19,692 nt of DNA from an uncultured Clostridia bacterium (GCA_947175655.1 CAMWNQ010000013.1:1-19692), one strand, 5' to 3'. Positions 7,955-17,046 are shown, counted from the stretch's first letter. Translations and numbers: made by a program. The notes: generated from the letters alone by a model not told the origin.

Positions 7955-8659
7955 TTAGCTCCAGCGTTTTTTCTCAAAAACTCTTACTGTCAAGAAGTTA
8001 AAGACAAAAGCGACACTAATATAAAATACAATACTTGAGAGATTGAAAATACCTCTTGTAAATTCGATATATCTTGTATAAAATGAAAGGGACATAAGAG
8101 CATTTTTTATAAAATCGATATTTATAAGAGCTGCTATCTGGTCAATGAGATAGAGAACTATAAGAACAAGAAAACTTGTAACAGCAGAAGTAATCTGATT
8201 TTCTGTGAGTGAGGATATGAAAACGCCTACAGCAATGAATGCTGAACCTAAAAGAAACATTGAAAGGAAATTGGATATTACCATACCCCAGAGAACAGTT
8301 CCGAAATAGCTTAAAATAAAAGCATATACAAGAGTAACACATAAGCCTATTGTATAAAGAGTAAGAGCAGCAAAATATTTTCCGAGAACTATTCCCCAGA
8401 GACTTACAGGAGCAGTCAGAAGTCCTTGGTCTGTTTTTTGTTTTTTCTCCTCACTGAGGAGCTTCATAGTAAGAACCGGAATCAGTATAACTACTATCAG
8501 GAATAAAGCACCGAACATTCCTGACATATCCGTAGTTGCCTGTAAAAGAGTGCCGGCAAAAAAGAAATATCCGGAAAAGAGAAAGAATGATGTTAAAAAA
8601 ACATAAGCGATACTTGAGGAGAAAAAGCTTTTTATTTCACGTCTGTATATTGCACCCAT
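7955..8659 (-). CDS. ABC-2-type transporter permease (GldF-like)
   Basis: A 234-residue integral membrane protein with six predicted membrane helices (about 15-38, 50-70, 90-115, 125-150, 158-178 and 205-228). It starts MGAIYRREIKSFFSSSIAYVF, the interfacial segment typical of ABC-2 permeases of this kind, and the loop after TM2 contains LLSEEKKQKTDQGLLTAPVS, a conserved block in which the permease contacts its ATPase. It has no extracellular domain, so the adjacent GldG and DUF4340 proteins probably supply that part. Its ATG overlaps the ATPase stop by one base (TAATG at 8657-8661), and GGCGGAG inside the ATPase tail serves as its ribosome binding site. Confidence 0.9.
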   Translation of the reverse strand: MGAIYRREIKSFFSSSIAYVFLTSFFLFSGYFFFAGTLLQATTDMSGMFGALFLIVVILIPVLTMKLLSEEKKQKTDQGLLTAPVSLWGIVLGKYFAALTLYTIGLCVTLVYAFILSYFGTVLWGMVISNFLSMFLLGSAFIAVGVFISSLTENQITSAVTSFLVLIVLYLIDQIAALINIDFIKNALMSLSFYTRYIEFTRGIFNLSSIVFYISVAFVFNFLTVRVFEKKRWS

Positions 8660-9714
8660 TATTTTTCGCCTCCGTTATTGTTATTATCTTCTTTATTCAA
8701 ATTAATATGATTAACTTTATTATCATTATTATCTGTATTATTTTCATCTTTTGGTATTACAATACCTTCGCCCATAGTAATTTTAAGGAATATGTCTTCA
8801 AGGGTGAGTTCTGAAAGCTGAAGCATAAGAATATTCCAGTTTTTCTCTGTGCATATTTTATTCAGTTCACGTCTTATATCAATACCTTGTTCGGATTCTA
8901 TATCATAGTCATAAATTCCTTTTTCACGTTCCATATCAGCACGCACATATTTAACGCCTTTGATACTTTTTATGGTTTCAACTATTTTAGGTTTATCAGC
9001 AATGGTTTTTGTATTTCCTTCAATACGTGCAGTAATTCTGTGCTGGTTTGTGATATTCTGTGAAATTGAATCAGCAGTGCCATCAGCAGCGAGAACACCT
9101 TTATTTATAATAATGATTCTGTCACATACAGCCTGAATTTCTGAAAGTATATGAGAAGACAGTATTACAGTATGACCCTTTCCGAGTTTTTTTATAAGAG
9201 TACGAATTTCAATAATTTGTTTAGGGTCAAGACCAACAGTAGGCTCATCAAGAATAAGTACAGGTGGATTTCCTATAAGAGCCTGTGCAAGACCTACACG
9301 CTGCCTGTAACCTTTTGAAAGATTTTTAATAATTCTGTTTTCAACATCTGTTATCTTACAAAGTGAACAGACATCTTTTATATGTGATTTTCTTGGCTGT
9401 TTGCATTTTTTTAAATCAAACATAAAATTAAGGTATTCGCTGACTGTCATATCAACATAAAGGGGAGGGATTTCCGGAAGGTATCCTATATTTTTCTTTG
9501 CTTTTGTAGGTTCTTCAAGAATATCGGTGCCATTTATAAGAACCTGTCCTGAAGATGAGGATATATATCCAGTCAATATATTCATAGTAGTGGATTTTCC
9601 TGCACCGTTAGGACCTAAAAATCCGAGAATTTCACCTTTATTTACTTTAAAGCTGATATTGTCAACTGCTTTTTTGTCGCCATAGAATTTAGTAAGGTTT
9701 TTAACCTCTATCAT
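8659..9714 (-). CDS. ABC transporter ATP-binding protein (GldA-like)
   Basis: A 351-residue cytosolic ATPase, first gene of the five-gene transporter operon. Walker A is GPNGAGKS (34-41), the Q-loop region reads GYLPEIPPLY, the signature is LSKGYRQRVG (132-141), Walker B is LILDE (153-157) and the switch histidine is H188. This is one nucleotide-binding domain, so it must act as a dimer with the half-size permease. Residues 220-320 form the extra C-terminal domain common in ABC-2 drug and export ATPases. The last 30 or so residues are a low-complexity Asn/Asp/Lys tail (ENNTDNNDN) that overlaps the permease ribosome binding site and looks dispensable. AAAGGA lies upstream of the ATG. The 132-bp gap to gltX holds no -35/-10 pair that I trust, so this gene could be transcribed by read-through or from a weak promoter. 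Confidence 0.93.
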   Translation of the reverse strand: MIEVKNLTKFYGDKKAVDNISFKVNKGEILGFLGPNGAGKSTTMNILTGYISSSSGQVLINGTDILEEPTKAKKNIGYLPEIPPLYVDMTVSEYLNFMFDLKKCKQPRKSHIKDVCSLCKITDVENRIIKNLSKGYRQRVGLAQALIGNPPVLILDEPTVGLDPKQIIEIRTLIKKLGKGHTVILSSHILSEIQAVCDRIIIINKGVLAADGTADSISQNITNQHRITARIEGNTKTIADKPKIVETIKSIKGVKYVRADMEREKGIYDYDIESEQGIDIRRELNKICTEKNWNILMLQLSELTLEDIFLKITMGEGIVIPKDENNTDNNDNKVNHINLNKEDNNNNGGEK

Positions 9715-9846
9715 TTTCTGATATTCCTTTCTTTGGAAATTTAAGCATATATAAATAAAGTTTCAGGTTATTTCGGGGACAAAAAATGCCCCCTCTGATT
9801 TAATTTTATAATTTATATGTGATGACATTGTGAAAATACAGCGAAA

Positions 9847-11307
9847 TTATACAGACAGCTTTTCTATACCCTTTTTAATTCTGTCAACAGTATCATTTTT
9901 TCCAAGAATAGCACAAAGTTCAACTCCACCGCCAGGAGTAAACTGTTTTCCTGAAACAGCAGTTCTCAGAGGCCATAAAAGCCAGCCATTCTTCACTTCA
10001 AGTTTTGCTATGAGGTCAAATAATGCTGTATGGATTGATTCAACGTTCCAGTCTTCAAGATTTTCGAGAACAGGAAGAAGAGCTTTAAGAGCTTCAAGTG
10101 AAGTTTCCTTATTGGTCTTCATTTTCTTATGACAATACATATCAGTATCATAATCAGGAAGTTCATCGATGAAATCCACCTGTTCAGGAACATCAGTAAA
10201 TAATTCTGTTCGTGGCTGGAGTACAGATGCAAGAAGCGAAAGATTTATATCTTCTCTTTTTACAGTCTGTCTGATATATGGAGTTATGATGTCAAGGAAT
10301 TCTTCCGAAGTCATTTTTCTGATATATGAAGCGTTTATAGCTTTAAGTTTTACAGGGTCAAAAATAGCCGGAGATTTTGAAATTCCACTTACATCGAATT
10401 CCTGAACAAGTTCATCAAGTGTAAATACTTCCTGTTCTCCCTTAGGAGCCCAGCCAAGGAGAGCTATAAAATTCACAACAGCTTCTTTAAGGTATCCTTT
10501 TTTAAGCAAATCTTCAAAGGATGCATCACCATTTCTCTTTGAAAGCTTTGTAGTCTGGTCTTTCATAACAGGGGAGCAGTGTATATATTTAGGAACTTCC
10601 CAGCCGAAAGCCTTGTAGAGAAGATTATATTTTGGTGCTGATGAAAGATATTCGTTACCTCTTACAACGTGAGTAATTCCCATAGTATGGTCATCAACTA
10701 CATTAGCAAAATTATAGGTAGGCATACCGTCTGTTTTTATTAAAATCTGGTCATCAAGAGTTGAATTTTCAACAGTAATATCACCGTAAACTTCATCGTG
10801 GAAAGTAGTAGTACCTTCAAGTGGCATTTTCTGACGGATTACATAAGGTATACCAGCATCAAGTTTTTCCTGTATTTCTTCTTTTGAAAGATTACGGCAG
10901 TGTCTATCATACATAGGAGCGATATGTGAAGCCTCTTGAATTTTCTTTACTTCATCAAGGCGTTCCTTATCACAGAAGCAGTAATAAGCGTTGCCGTTTT
11001 CAACAAGCTGGAGTGCATATTCTTTAAACATACTCATTCTTTGTGACTGTATATAAGGTCCGACAGGACCTCCGACATCAGGACCTTCATCCCATTGAAG
11101 TCCGGTCATTTTAAGAGTATTATATATAACATCAACAGCACCTTCAACATAGCGTTCTTGGTCAGTATCTTCGATACGGAGAATAAAATCACCGCCATTT
11201 TTCTTTGCAATCAGATAAGTATAAAGTGCAGTTCTTAAATTTCCGATATGCATATATCCTGTAGGACTTGGAGCAAATCTTGTTCTTACTTTTTTCATTT
11301 CTGACAT
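9847..11307 (-). CDS. gltX: Glutamate--tRNA ligase
   Basis: A 486-residue class I aminoacyl-tRNA synthetase that charges tRNA-Glu (and tRNA-Gln if the organism uses the amidotransferase route). FAPSPTG leads into the HIGH-type motif HIGN (20-23), and the KMSKS motif reads KLSKR (254-258). A zinc-ribbon-like set C110, C112 and C137 lies in the catalytic insertion. The C-terminal anticodon-binding helical domain follows from about 320. Length is normal for bacterial GluRS. The start at MSEMKK is supported by GAAAGGA about 9 nt upstream. It follows ribF by 27 nt and so looks like the last gene of the rimP-nusA-infB transcript, although no clear terminator is visible after it. Confidence 0.97.
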   Translation of the reverse strand: MSEMKKVRTRFAPSPTGYMHIGNLRTALYTYLIAKKNGGDFILRIEDTDQERYVEGAVDVIYNTLKMTGLQWDEGPDVGGPVGPYIQSQRMSMFKEYALQLVENGNAYYCFCDKERLDEVKKIQEASHIAPMYDRHCRNLSKEEIQEKLDAGIPYVIRQKMPLEGTTTFHDEVYGDITVENSTLDDQILIKTDGMPTYNFANVVDDHTMGITHVVRGNEYLSSAPKYNLLYKAFGWEVPKYIHCSPVMKDQTTKLSKRNGDASFEDLLKKGYLKEAVVNFIALLGWAPKGEQEVFTLDELVQEFDVSGISKSPAIFDPVKLKAINASYIRKMTSEEFLDIITPYIRQTVKREDINLSLLASVLQPRTELFTDVPEQVDFIDELPDYDTDMYCHKKMKTNKETSLEALKALLPVLENLEDWNVESIHTALFDLIAKLEVKNGWLLWPLRTAVSGKQFTPGGGVELCAILGKNDTVDRIKKGIEKLSV

Positions 11308-11334
11308 TTTTATTAATCCTTTCTGTTTTTATAT

Positions 11335-12207
11335 TTATTTATTTTTAACTGAATCTATATCCTTAAAGATTTGACTACGCAGTTCCTGAACGGAAGCGAA
11401 CTTTTTTTCATCACGTATAAATCTTTTTAATGTCACTTTTATATTTTTTCCATAAATATCGTTACTAAAATTCAGAATATGGGTTTCTGAAAGTGGTTTG
11501 ACTTCTGCACCGACCGTAGGCTTGATACCAATATTGGTAATTGATTCATATAATATTCCATCTATTTCAGTAGATGACTGATAAACGCCTTTTTTCGGTA
11601 CAAGCTGATTTGGTTCAAAAACTTGATTTATAGTCGGAAAATTCAGGGTTCTTCCAAGCTGTCTACCGTGAACAACTTCTCCATCAATATGATAATCACT
11701 GCCAAGCATCAAATTTGCCGACGATATATAACCAATGCTGATAAGTCCACGTATTTTTCTTGAAGAAACGATTTCATTCTGTAATTTTATGTTATCAGCG
11801 ATTTTTACTTTGAAATCATATTTTTTGCCTAGTTCAGAAAGTTCACGGATTCCGCAGGAAGCTCTTTTTCCAAATTTAAAATCGTTTCCGCAGATAACAT
11901 ATCCAGCATTTACTTTTTTAATCAAGATTTCACGGACAAATTCTTCTCCGTTCAAATCCTTGATAGTATTAAAATCCTCACTGAAAATTTCCTTGATGCC
12001 AAGGTCTTTTATGATGGATTCCTTTTGAACATCAGTATATATATATTCAATTGAACGTCCCTGTTTTTCGCTGAGGCTGGAGTTTTTAAATGTAAAAACC
12101 GATGGAATAAATCCATATTTCTCAAGCTGAACGGGATATTTTATAACTTCTCTGTGACCGAGATGCACACCGTCAAAAAGTCCAAGAGCAACAGCCCTTA
12201 TTTTCAT
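11335..12207 (-). CDS. ribF: Bifunctional riboflavin kinase / FAD synthetase
   Basis: A 290-residue enzyme that phosphorylates riboflavin to FMN and adenylates FMN to FAD. The N-terminal adenylyltransferase domain has GLFDGVHLGH (9-18), GNDFKFG (107-113) and SSRKIRG (148-154). The C-terminal flavokinase domain has GRQLGRTLNFPT (181-192), NIGIKPT (225-231) and the likely catalytic glutamate E241 in SETH. It follows truB by 29 nt, the usual Firmicutes truB-ribF pairing. AAAGGTG precedes the ATG. No FMN riboswitch is seen, as expected for a gene inside a long operon. Confidence 0.96.
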   Translation of the reverse strand: MKIRAVALGLFDGVHLGHREVIKYPVQLEKYGFIPSVFTFKNSSLSEKQGRSIEYIYTDVQKESIIKDLGIKEIFSEDFNTIKDLNGEEFVREILIKKVNAGYVICGNDFKFGKRASCGIRELSELGKKYDFKVKIADNIKLQNEIVSSRKIRGLISIGYISSANLMLGSDYHIDGEVVHGRQLGRTLNFPTINQVFEPNQLVPKKGVYQSSTEIDGILYESITNIGIKPTVGAEVKPLSETHILNFSNDIYGKNIKVTLKRFIRDEKKFASVQELRSQIFKDIDSVKNK

Positions 12208-12236
12208 ATCGTCACACCTTTATATTTATTTTTTAT

Positions 12237-13130
12237 TTATGCAAGATTTTTGTCAACTCTCAGAATATTATTTTCCTTATCTGTAAGAGCAGTACCTATA
12301 AAGTGCCCGTCAAATCCATATATTCTATAGATGTTAATGTCATCTGAAATATTATTGATTCTGGACAAATCAAGTTTTACTCCATTTTTATAAAGTTTTG
12401 TCTGATGCTGATTAAGCTTTATTTCGGGAAGACTTCTGAATGCATATTCAACAGGTATAATCAAATCTTCAATACTGCCATTATTGCAGGCGTTCTGTAC
12501 CTGTTCAAAAGTAAAGCATTTATCAAGAGTGAATCCACTTGATGAAAGTCTTACAAGAGAAGTCATAATACCACCGCATTTAAGAGCGTCACCTATATCA
12601 TTTATAATAGTTCTGATATAAGTACCTTTTGAACAAGATATAAACAATGTGCCTGTCTGTGATTTTTCATCAAAACTTTCAAGCCTTATTTCATTTATAG
12701 TAATTTCACGTTTTTTTCGTTCAACCTCAATGCCTTTTCTTGCCAAATCATAAAGACGTTTTCCGTCAATCTGAACGGCTGAATACATTGGGGGAGTCTG
12801 CATAATGTTTCCCATAAACGAGGGTAAAACATCAAGTATCTGGGATTCAGAAATCCTGATATCATATTTGGCAGTGATTTTTCCTGTAGAATCCTGAGTA
12901 TCTGAAGAAACTCCGAGCCTGAATTCTGCACGGTAGCTTTTTTCATTGTCAGGAAGCATATCACAGGCTTTTGTTGCTGTACCGATAAAAACCGGAAGAA
13001 CTCCTGTTGCCATAGGGTCAAGAGTTCCTGAATGTCCCAGTCGTCTTATTTTAAGAATTCCCCTAAGTTTTGCAATAACATCAAAAGAAGTGAAATCTTT
13101 AGGTTTATTCATACAGAGAATTCCGTTCAT
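12237..13130 (-). CDS. truB: tRNA pseudouridine(55) synthase
   Basis: A 297-residue enzyme that makes pseudouridine 55 in the T-arm of tRNAs. The catalytic aspartate is D38 in GHSGTLDPMATGVL, preceded by NKPKDFTSFDV and followed by KSYRAEFRLGVSSDTQD, all family hallmarks. The middle has PPMYSAVQIDGKRLYDLAR and GTYIRTIINDIG, and the last 70 residues form a small PUA-like domain. Its start overlaps the nrnA stop as ATGA (13127-13130), so the two are probably translationally coupled. Confidence 0.97.
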   Translation of the reverse strand: MNGILCMNKPKDFTSFDVIAKLRGILKIRRLGHSGTLDPMATGVLPVFIGTATKACDMLPDNEKSYRAEFRLGVSSDTQDSTGKITAKYDIRISESQILDVLPSFMGNIMQTPPMYSAVQIDGKRLYDLARKGIEVERKKREITINEIRLESFDEKSQTGTLFISCSKGTYIRTIINDIGDALKCGGIMTSLVRLSSSGFTLDKCFTFEQVQNACNNGSIEDLIIPVEYAFRSLPEIKLNQHQTKLYKNGVKLDLSRINNISDDINIYRIYGFDGHFIGTALTDKENNILRVDKNLA

Positions 13131-14080
13131 TTTTCAAGACCCTTTCTTACAGCATCTATAAGAGACTTTTTTACATTGTCAAGATTTCCGGTTATTTTAC
13201 AGCCTGAAGCCTTGATATGACCACCACCACCAAAAGATTTGCATATTTCTGAAACATTTATATCATTTGCGGAACGCATAGAGATTTTATATTCATCATT
13301 TGTACCGCCCTTTATAGTTATGCCTACTTCAACACCTTCAGCCTGTAATGATATTGCAGTAAGACCGTCCAAATCATCAGGAAGTAGATTATTTTCTTTG
13401 ACCATATCATCTGTAACACATATTATAGTAAGTTTTCCGTCAAGATGATATTCCATATTTTTAATAACAGTACTTTCCATTTCAAGTCTTTTCTTTGATT
13501 TGACATCAAACATTTCACGGTTTATTTTAGCATAGTTAAGCTTGTGATGACGCATAATTTCAGAGATAATCTCGTGAGTTTCCGCACCAGCACTTTCAAA
13601 TTTGAAACAGCCCGTATCAGTTGCTATGCCAGTATAGATACAACCTGCGGAATAATCTGAAAGCTCAATTCCCATTGTACAGGCAAGCTTGTAAAGAACC
13701 TGACAGGCAGCAGCGGAATCTGATTCAAGAAGAGTACGTTCTGCATAATCCTTGTTTGAGATATGATGGTCAATACATAGATTTATTTTATCTCCATAAA
13801 TTTCTGCATATTTTCCCATAAGCTTTGTATCGGCAATATCAACAGTAATAAAAGTTTCAGGAGTAAAATCGGCATTGTTTTCTGTATTGGTGATAAAATT
13901 GAATTTTTCAGGAAATTCATCACTGCAAAGAACAGCACTTTTTTTACCCATATTTCTAAGAATATCATGAAGTGCAAATCCTGCACCTGTACAGTCACCA
14001 TCAGGACTCTGGTGTGTAAAAATATAAACATTGTCACAGCCTTCAAGAAATTTTCCGGCTTCATTCATACTAATAAACAT
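13127..14080 (-). CDS. nrnA: DHH-family phosphoesterase, NrnA-like (oligoribonuclease / pAp phosphatase)
   Basis: A 317-residue cytosolic metal-dependent phosphoesterase. The DHH domain has THQSPDGDCTG (H23, D27, D29), D81 in TVDIADT, the DHH triad (104-106) and D155 in GIATDTG. The DHHA1 substrate domain ends with SFGGGGHIKASG (GGGGH 284-288). NrnA degrades short oligonucleotides and dephosphorylates pAp. Position between rbfA and truB is its usual one in Firmicutes. The start at MFISMNEAG follows AAAGGGGA at good spacing; M5 is less likely. Confidence 0.94.
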   Translation of the reverse strand: MFISMNEAGKFLEGCDNVYIFTHQSPDGDCTGAGFALHDILRNMGKKSAVLCSDEFPEKFNFITNTENNADFTPETFITVDIADTKLMGKYAEIYGDKINLCIDHHISNKDYAERTLLESDSAAACQVLYKLACTMGIELSDYSAGCIYTGIATDTGCFKFESAGAETHEIISEIMRHHKLNYAKINREMFDVKSKKRLEMESTVIKNMEYHLDGKLTIICVTDDMVKENNLLPDDLDGLTAISLQAEGVEVGITIKGGTNDEYKISMRSANDINVSEICKSFGGGGHIKASGCKITGNLDNVKKSLIDAVRKGLEK

Positions 14081-14103
14081 AAAAAATCCCCTTTAAAAAG
14101 TAT

Positions 14104-14439
14104 TTATATTTCACTGAGCTTCCTGTTGATTTCGGCACTGTGTGCAATGGAATCATCAGCAATAAAATTGAGTTCGGGACATTTTCTCATTTTAAGTCTG
14201 TGAAAGAGTTCACGTTTTATAAATCCGCTGGCACTTACAAGACCTTTTACTGATTGTTTTGTTTTTTCCATTCCTTCAAGGCAGGAAACATAAATTTTAC
14301 AGTGGGACATATCTCCTGAAAGTTCTGCTCTTACAACAGTAAGCATAGGTGCGATTCTTGGGTCTTTAAGTTCACGTATTATAGCAGTAATCTCACGTTT
14401 TACATCTTCTTCTGTACGACTTAATTTAAAACTAGCCAT
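14104..14439 (-). CDS. rbfA: 30S ribosome-binding factor RbfA
   Basis: A 111-residue small KH-like protein that aids late 16S rRNA 5' end maturation and cold growth. Recognised by the N-terminal RTEEDVKREITAIIREL helix, DPRIAPMLTV, the GDMSHCKIYVS strand and the C-terminal CPELNFIADDSI motif. AAAGGA lies upstream of the ATG. It follows infB across a 100-nt spacer that holds a strong hairpin, and leads into nrnA after 23 nt. Confidence 0.96.
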   Translation of the reverse strand: MASFKLSRTEEDVKREITAIIRELKDPRIAPMLTVVRAELSGDMSHCKIYVSCLEGMEKTKQSVKGLVSASGFIKRELFHRLKMRKCPELNFIADDSIAHSAEINRKLSEI

Positions 14440-14480
14440 TAAATATTCCTTTCTTCAATTCATAATTTGTTTATTGTTTT

Positions 14481-14530
14481 CGGCATCGTATTCGCCGGAA
14501 GAATTTTCCGGACGAGTACTTGATTTGCCG
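14481..14530 (-). other. Structured infB-rbfA intergenic RNA element
   Basis: A long imperfect hairpin. CCGGAA (14495-14500) pairs with TTCCGG (14506-14511) across a 5-nt loop. After one bulged A (14512) the stem continues with GTATTCG (14488-14494) against CGAGTAC (14513-14519), with one G-T pair. After an internal loop, CGGCA (14481-14485) pairs with TGCCG (14526-14530). In the operon direction it is followed by A-rich sequence, not a T-run, so it is not an intrinsic terminator of this operon. It could be a processing or stability element. Confidence 0.55.
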
Positions 14531-14539
14531 TTTATTTAA

Positions 14540-17035
14540 TTAATCTTCTCTGTATTCCTCAGTTATGAATGCTTCAAAAATATCACTTTCTTTAAAGTCG
14601 CTGAATTTTTCAAGACTTATACCACATTCATAGCCTGATGCAACTTCTTTTACATCATCTTTTAAACGTTTAAGACTGCTTATTTTATCCTCAGCAACGA
14701 TGATACCATCACGAACAACTCTGATTTTGCATTGTCTGTTAACTTTTCCGTCGAGGACATAACAGCCGGCAACCATTCCGACATTTGAAATTTTGTATAC
14801 CTGACGAACTTCAATTCTTCCCATTTCAGTATCTCTGATTTTAGGGGCAAGCATACCTTTCATAGCAGTTTCAATTTCATTTATAGCATCATATATAATT
14901 CTGTAAAGTCTTATATCAACACCATCTCTTGTAGCACTTTCAGCGGCAACAGGGTCAGGGCGAACATTAAATCCTACTATAATAGCATTTGATGCATTTG
15001 CAAGCATAACATCGCTTTCATTGACAGCACCAACACCGCCGTGAATAACTTGTACTCTTACTTCATCATTTGAAAGTTTTTCAAGTGACTGCTTTACGGC
15101 TTCAACAGAACCCTGAACATCAGCTTTTACAATAATAGGGAGTTCCTTTATTTCACCTTCTGCAATATGACTAAAAAGATTATCAAGAGTAACTTTCTTT
15201 ACTGAATTGAACTGTTCTTCCTTGATATCGTGTTTTCTCTGTTCAACAAGTTCTCTTGCAAGTCTTTCATCCTTAACGGCATCAAAAATATCACCAGCAG
15301 AAGGAACATCAGCAAGACCAGTAATTTCTACAGGAACTGAAGGGCCTGCACTCTTGACTGGCTTTCCCTTGTCATTTGTCATTACACGTACTCTTCCAAC
15401 AGCAGTACCAGCAATGATAACATCACCTGTATGGAGTGTACCTTTCTGAACAAGGAGAGTAGCTATAGTACCTCTTCCCTTGTCAAGACGTGCTTCAATA
15501 ACAGTACCCTTTGCGAGTCTGTCCGGATTGGCTTTAAGTTCCTGAACTTCGGCAACAAGAAGAATATTTTCAAGAAGTTCGTCAATACCTTCACCAGTCT
15601 TTGCAGAAACGGGAACACATATTACATCTCCTCCCCATTCTTCACATACAAGACCATGTTCAGTGAGTTCCTGCTTTACTCTTTCAGAATTTGCACCCTC
15701 TTTGTCGATTTTGTTTATTGCAACTATAACATTTACATTTGCAGCTTTTGCGTGGTTTATGGATTCTATTGTCTGAGGCATAATTCCGTCGTCAGCAGCA
15801 ACAACGAGTATGGCAATATCAGTTATATTAGCACCTCTTGCTCTCATAGATGTAAAAGCTTCGTGTCCTGGTGTATCAAGGAAAGTAATAAGCTGATTAT
15901 TGTATTTTACTTGATAAGCACCGATATGCTGAGTGATGCCGCCTGCTTCCGAAGCAGTTACATTAGCATGTCTGATTTTGTCAAGGATAGAAGTTTTACC
16001 GTGGTCAACGTGACCCATTACAACGACAACAGGACTTCTTGGCTGGAGATTTTCATTATCTTCACTGTCATCTATTAATCGTTCTTCAATAGTAACTATT
16101 ACTTCCTTTTCAACTTTTGCACCAAGTTCTTCAGCTACAAGGGAGGCAGTATCAAAATCTATAGATTCATTAATAGTTGCCATAATTCCGAGACCCATAA
16201 GTTTTTTTATTACTTCGGCAGCACTTTTCTTGAGTCTTGAAGCAAGTTCACCTACAGTGATGCTTTCAGGAATAAGAACTTTAATCTGTTGTTTTCTTGC
16301 ACGTTCAAGTTCAAGACGACGAAGTTTTTCAGCTTCTGATTCCTTATTTGAGTATTGCTGTCTGTTTCTCTGTGCAGATTTCTGATTTATCTTCTGTTTT
16401 TTGGAAGAATAGTTATCTTTTCCATGCTTTCCATGTTCAGGAGCAATCTGTTCATATCTTTCATTGTATTTATCAAGGTCAAAATAGCTTCCTCTTGTAT
16501 CAACAGTTCTTCTCTGATGGGTTACTGTCGGGGTTGAATTATTTTCAGTGCTGAATGAAGAAGTAAGTTTAGTTCTTTCACCATGAACATTTTTATTTTT
16601 CTGATTTTTATTTTGGTTTTGGTTTTGATTCTGATTATTTTTATTTTCATTTTTCTGGAAAGATTTATTTTTTTCCTGTTCTGGATTTTTATTTTCTGGT
16701 TTTGCAGAAGAATTTTCATCAGAATTATTTTTCTTGAAGTTTTTATTTTCTGATTTTTTATCAAATTTATTTTTCTTAGAATTTTTGTCAGATTTTTCAG
16801 GTTTTTCAGATTTTATATCTTTTTTTGATTCATTTGCAGATGCGAAGTATTCGTTGAAATTTTCCACCTGATTTTTTACAGTATAATGTTCAAGTAGAAG
16901 ATTCATATCATCATTTGTGAGAGCTGAACCAGCTTTCTTTTTATCATCGCCTTTTTCTTTAAAGAACGAAATAAGTTCCTGAACGGAAACGTTGAAATCC
17001 GCAGCGGCTTCATTTAATTTTATTTTTTTTTGCAT
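14540..17035 (-). CDS. infB: Translation initiation factor IF-2
   Basis: An 831-residue GTPase that brings fMet-tRNA to the 30S subunit. The start is placed at MQKKIKLNEAAADF, where the family's N-terminal helical domain begins and GGAGG lies 11 nt upstream; a start 14 codons earlier (17077) has no ribosome binding site. Residues 70-150 are a Lys/Asn/Gln/Glu-rich disordered linker with an NQNQNQNQN run. A second IF2-N domain (about 250-305, VLIPESITVGELA) precedes the G domain: GHVDHGKT (341-348), DTPGH (387-391), NKID (441-444) and a downstream SAKTGEG. Domain II, domain III and the fMet-tRNA-binding C-terminal domain follow, ending near SGYECGISLEKFSDF. It lies downstream of ylxQ after a 136-nt gap, larger than others in the operon. 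Confidence 0.97.
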   Translation of the reverse strand: MQKKIKLNEAAADFNVSVQELISFFKEKGDDKKKAGSALTNDDMNLLLEHYTVKNQVENFNEYFASANESKKDIKSEKPEKSDKNSKKNKFDKKSENKNFKKNNSDENSSAKPENKNPEQEKNKSFQKNENKNNQNQNQNQNKNQKNKNVHGERTKLTSSFSTENNSTPTVTHQRRTVDTRGSYFDLDKYNERYEQIAPEHGKHGKDNYSSKKQKINQKSAQRNRQQYSNKESEAEKLRRLELERARKQQIKVLIPESITVGELASRLKKSAAEVIKKLMGLGIMATINESIDFDTASLVAEELGAKVEKEVIVTIEERLIDDSEDNENLQPRSPVVVVMGHVDHGKTSILDKIRHANVTASEAGGITQHIGAYQVKYNNQLITFLDTPGHEAFTSMRARGANITDIAILVVAADDGIMPQTIESINHAKAANVNVIVAINKIDKEGANSERVKQELTEHGLVCEEWGGDVICVPVSAKTGEGIDELLENILLVAEVQELKANPDRLAKGTVIEARLDKGRGTIATLLVQKGTLHTGDVIIAGTAVGRVRVMTNDKGKPVKSAGPSVPVEITGLADVPSAGDIFDAVKDERLARELVEQRKHDIKEEQFNSVKKVTLDNLFSHIAEGEIKELPIIVKADVQGSVEAVKQSLEKLSNDEVRVQVIHGGVGAVNESDVMLANASNAIIVGFNVRPDPVAAESATRDGVDIRLYRIIYDAINEIETAMKGMLAPKIRDTEMGRIEVRQVYKISNVGMVAGCYVLDGKVNRQCKIRVVRDGIIVAEDKISSLKRLKDDVKEVASGYECGISLEKFSDFKESDIFEAFITEEYRED
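16597..16660. repeat. Imperfect hexamer tract inside infB
   Basis: On the plus strand, TTTTGG/TTTTGA/TTCTGA-type 6-bp units follow one another and encode the NQNQNQNQNKNQKNKN stretch of the IF-2 linker on the minus strand. Such tracts can vary in length between strains. Confidence 0.5.
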
Positions 17036-17046
17036 AGGCTTATAGT

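Noticed and set aside
6396..9714. Gliding motility system
   Set aside because: GldA/F/G-like genes occur in many non-gliding bacteria and no other gliding genes (GldK-N, Spr) are present.
9775..9793. GGGG/CCCC stem downstream of gltX as its terminator
   Set aside because: Only four clean G-C pairs plus two across a bulge, and no T-run follows on the minus strand. Too weak to call.
15431..16078. 215-codon plus-strand open frame opposite infB
   Set aside because: It lies entirely antisense to the conserved IF-2 G domain, has no ribosome binding site, and its Cys/Ser/Phe-rich composition is what the complement of this AT-rich gene gives.
16597..16760. CRISPR-like or tandem repeat array
   Set aside because: The repetition is codon-level low complexity in the IF-2 linker, without constant repeat and unique spacer units.
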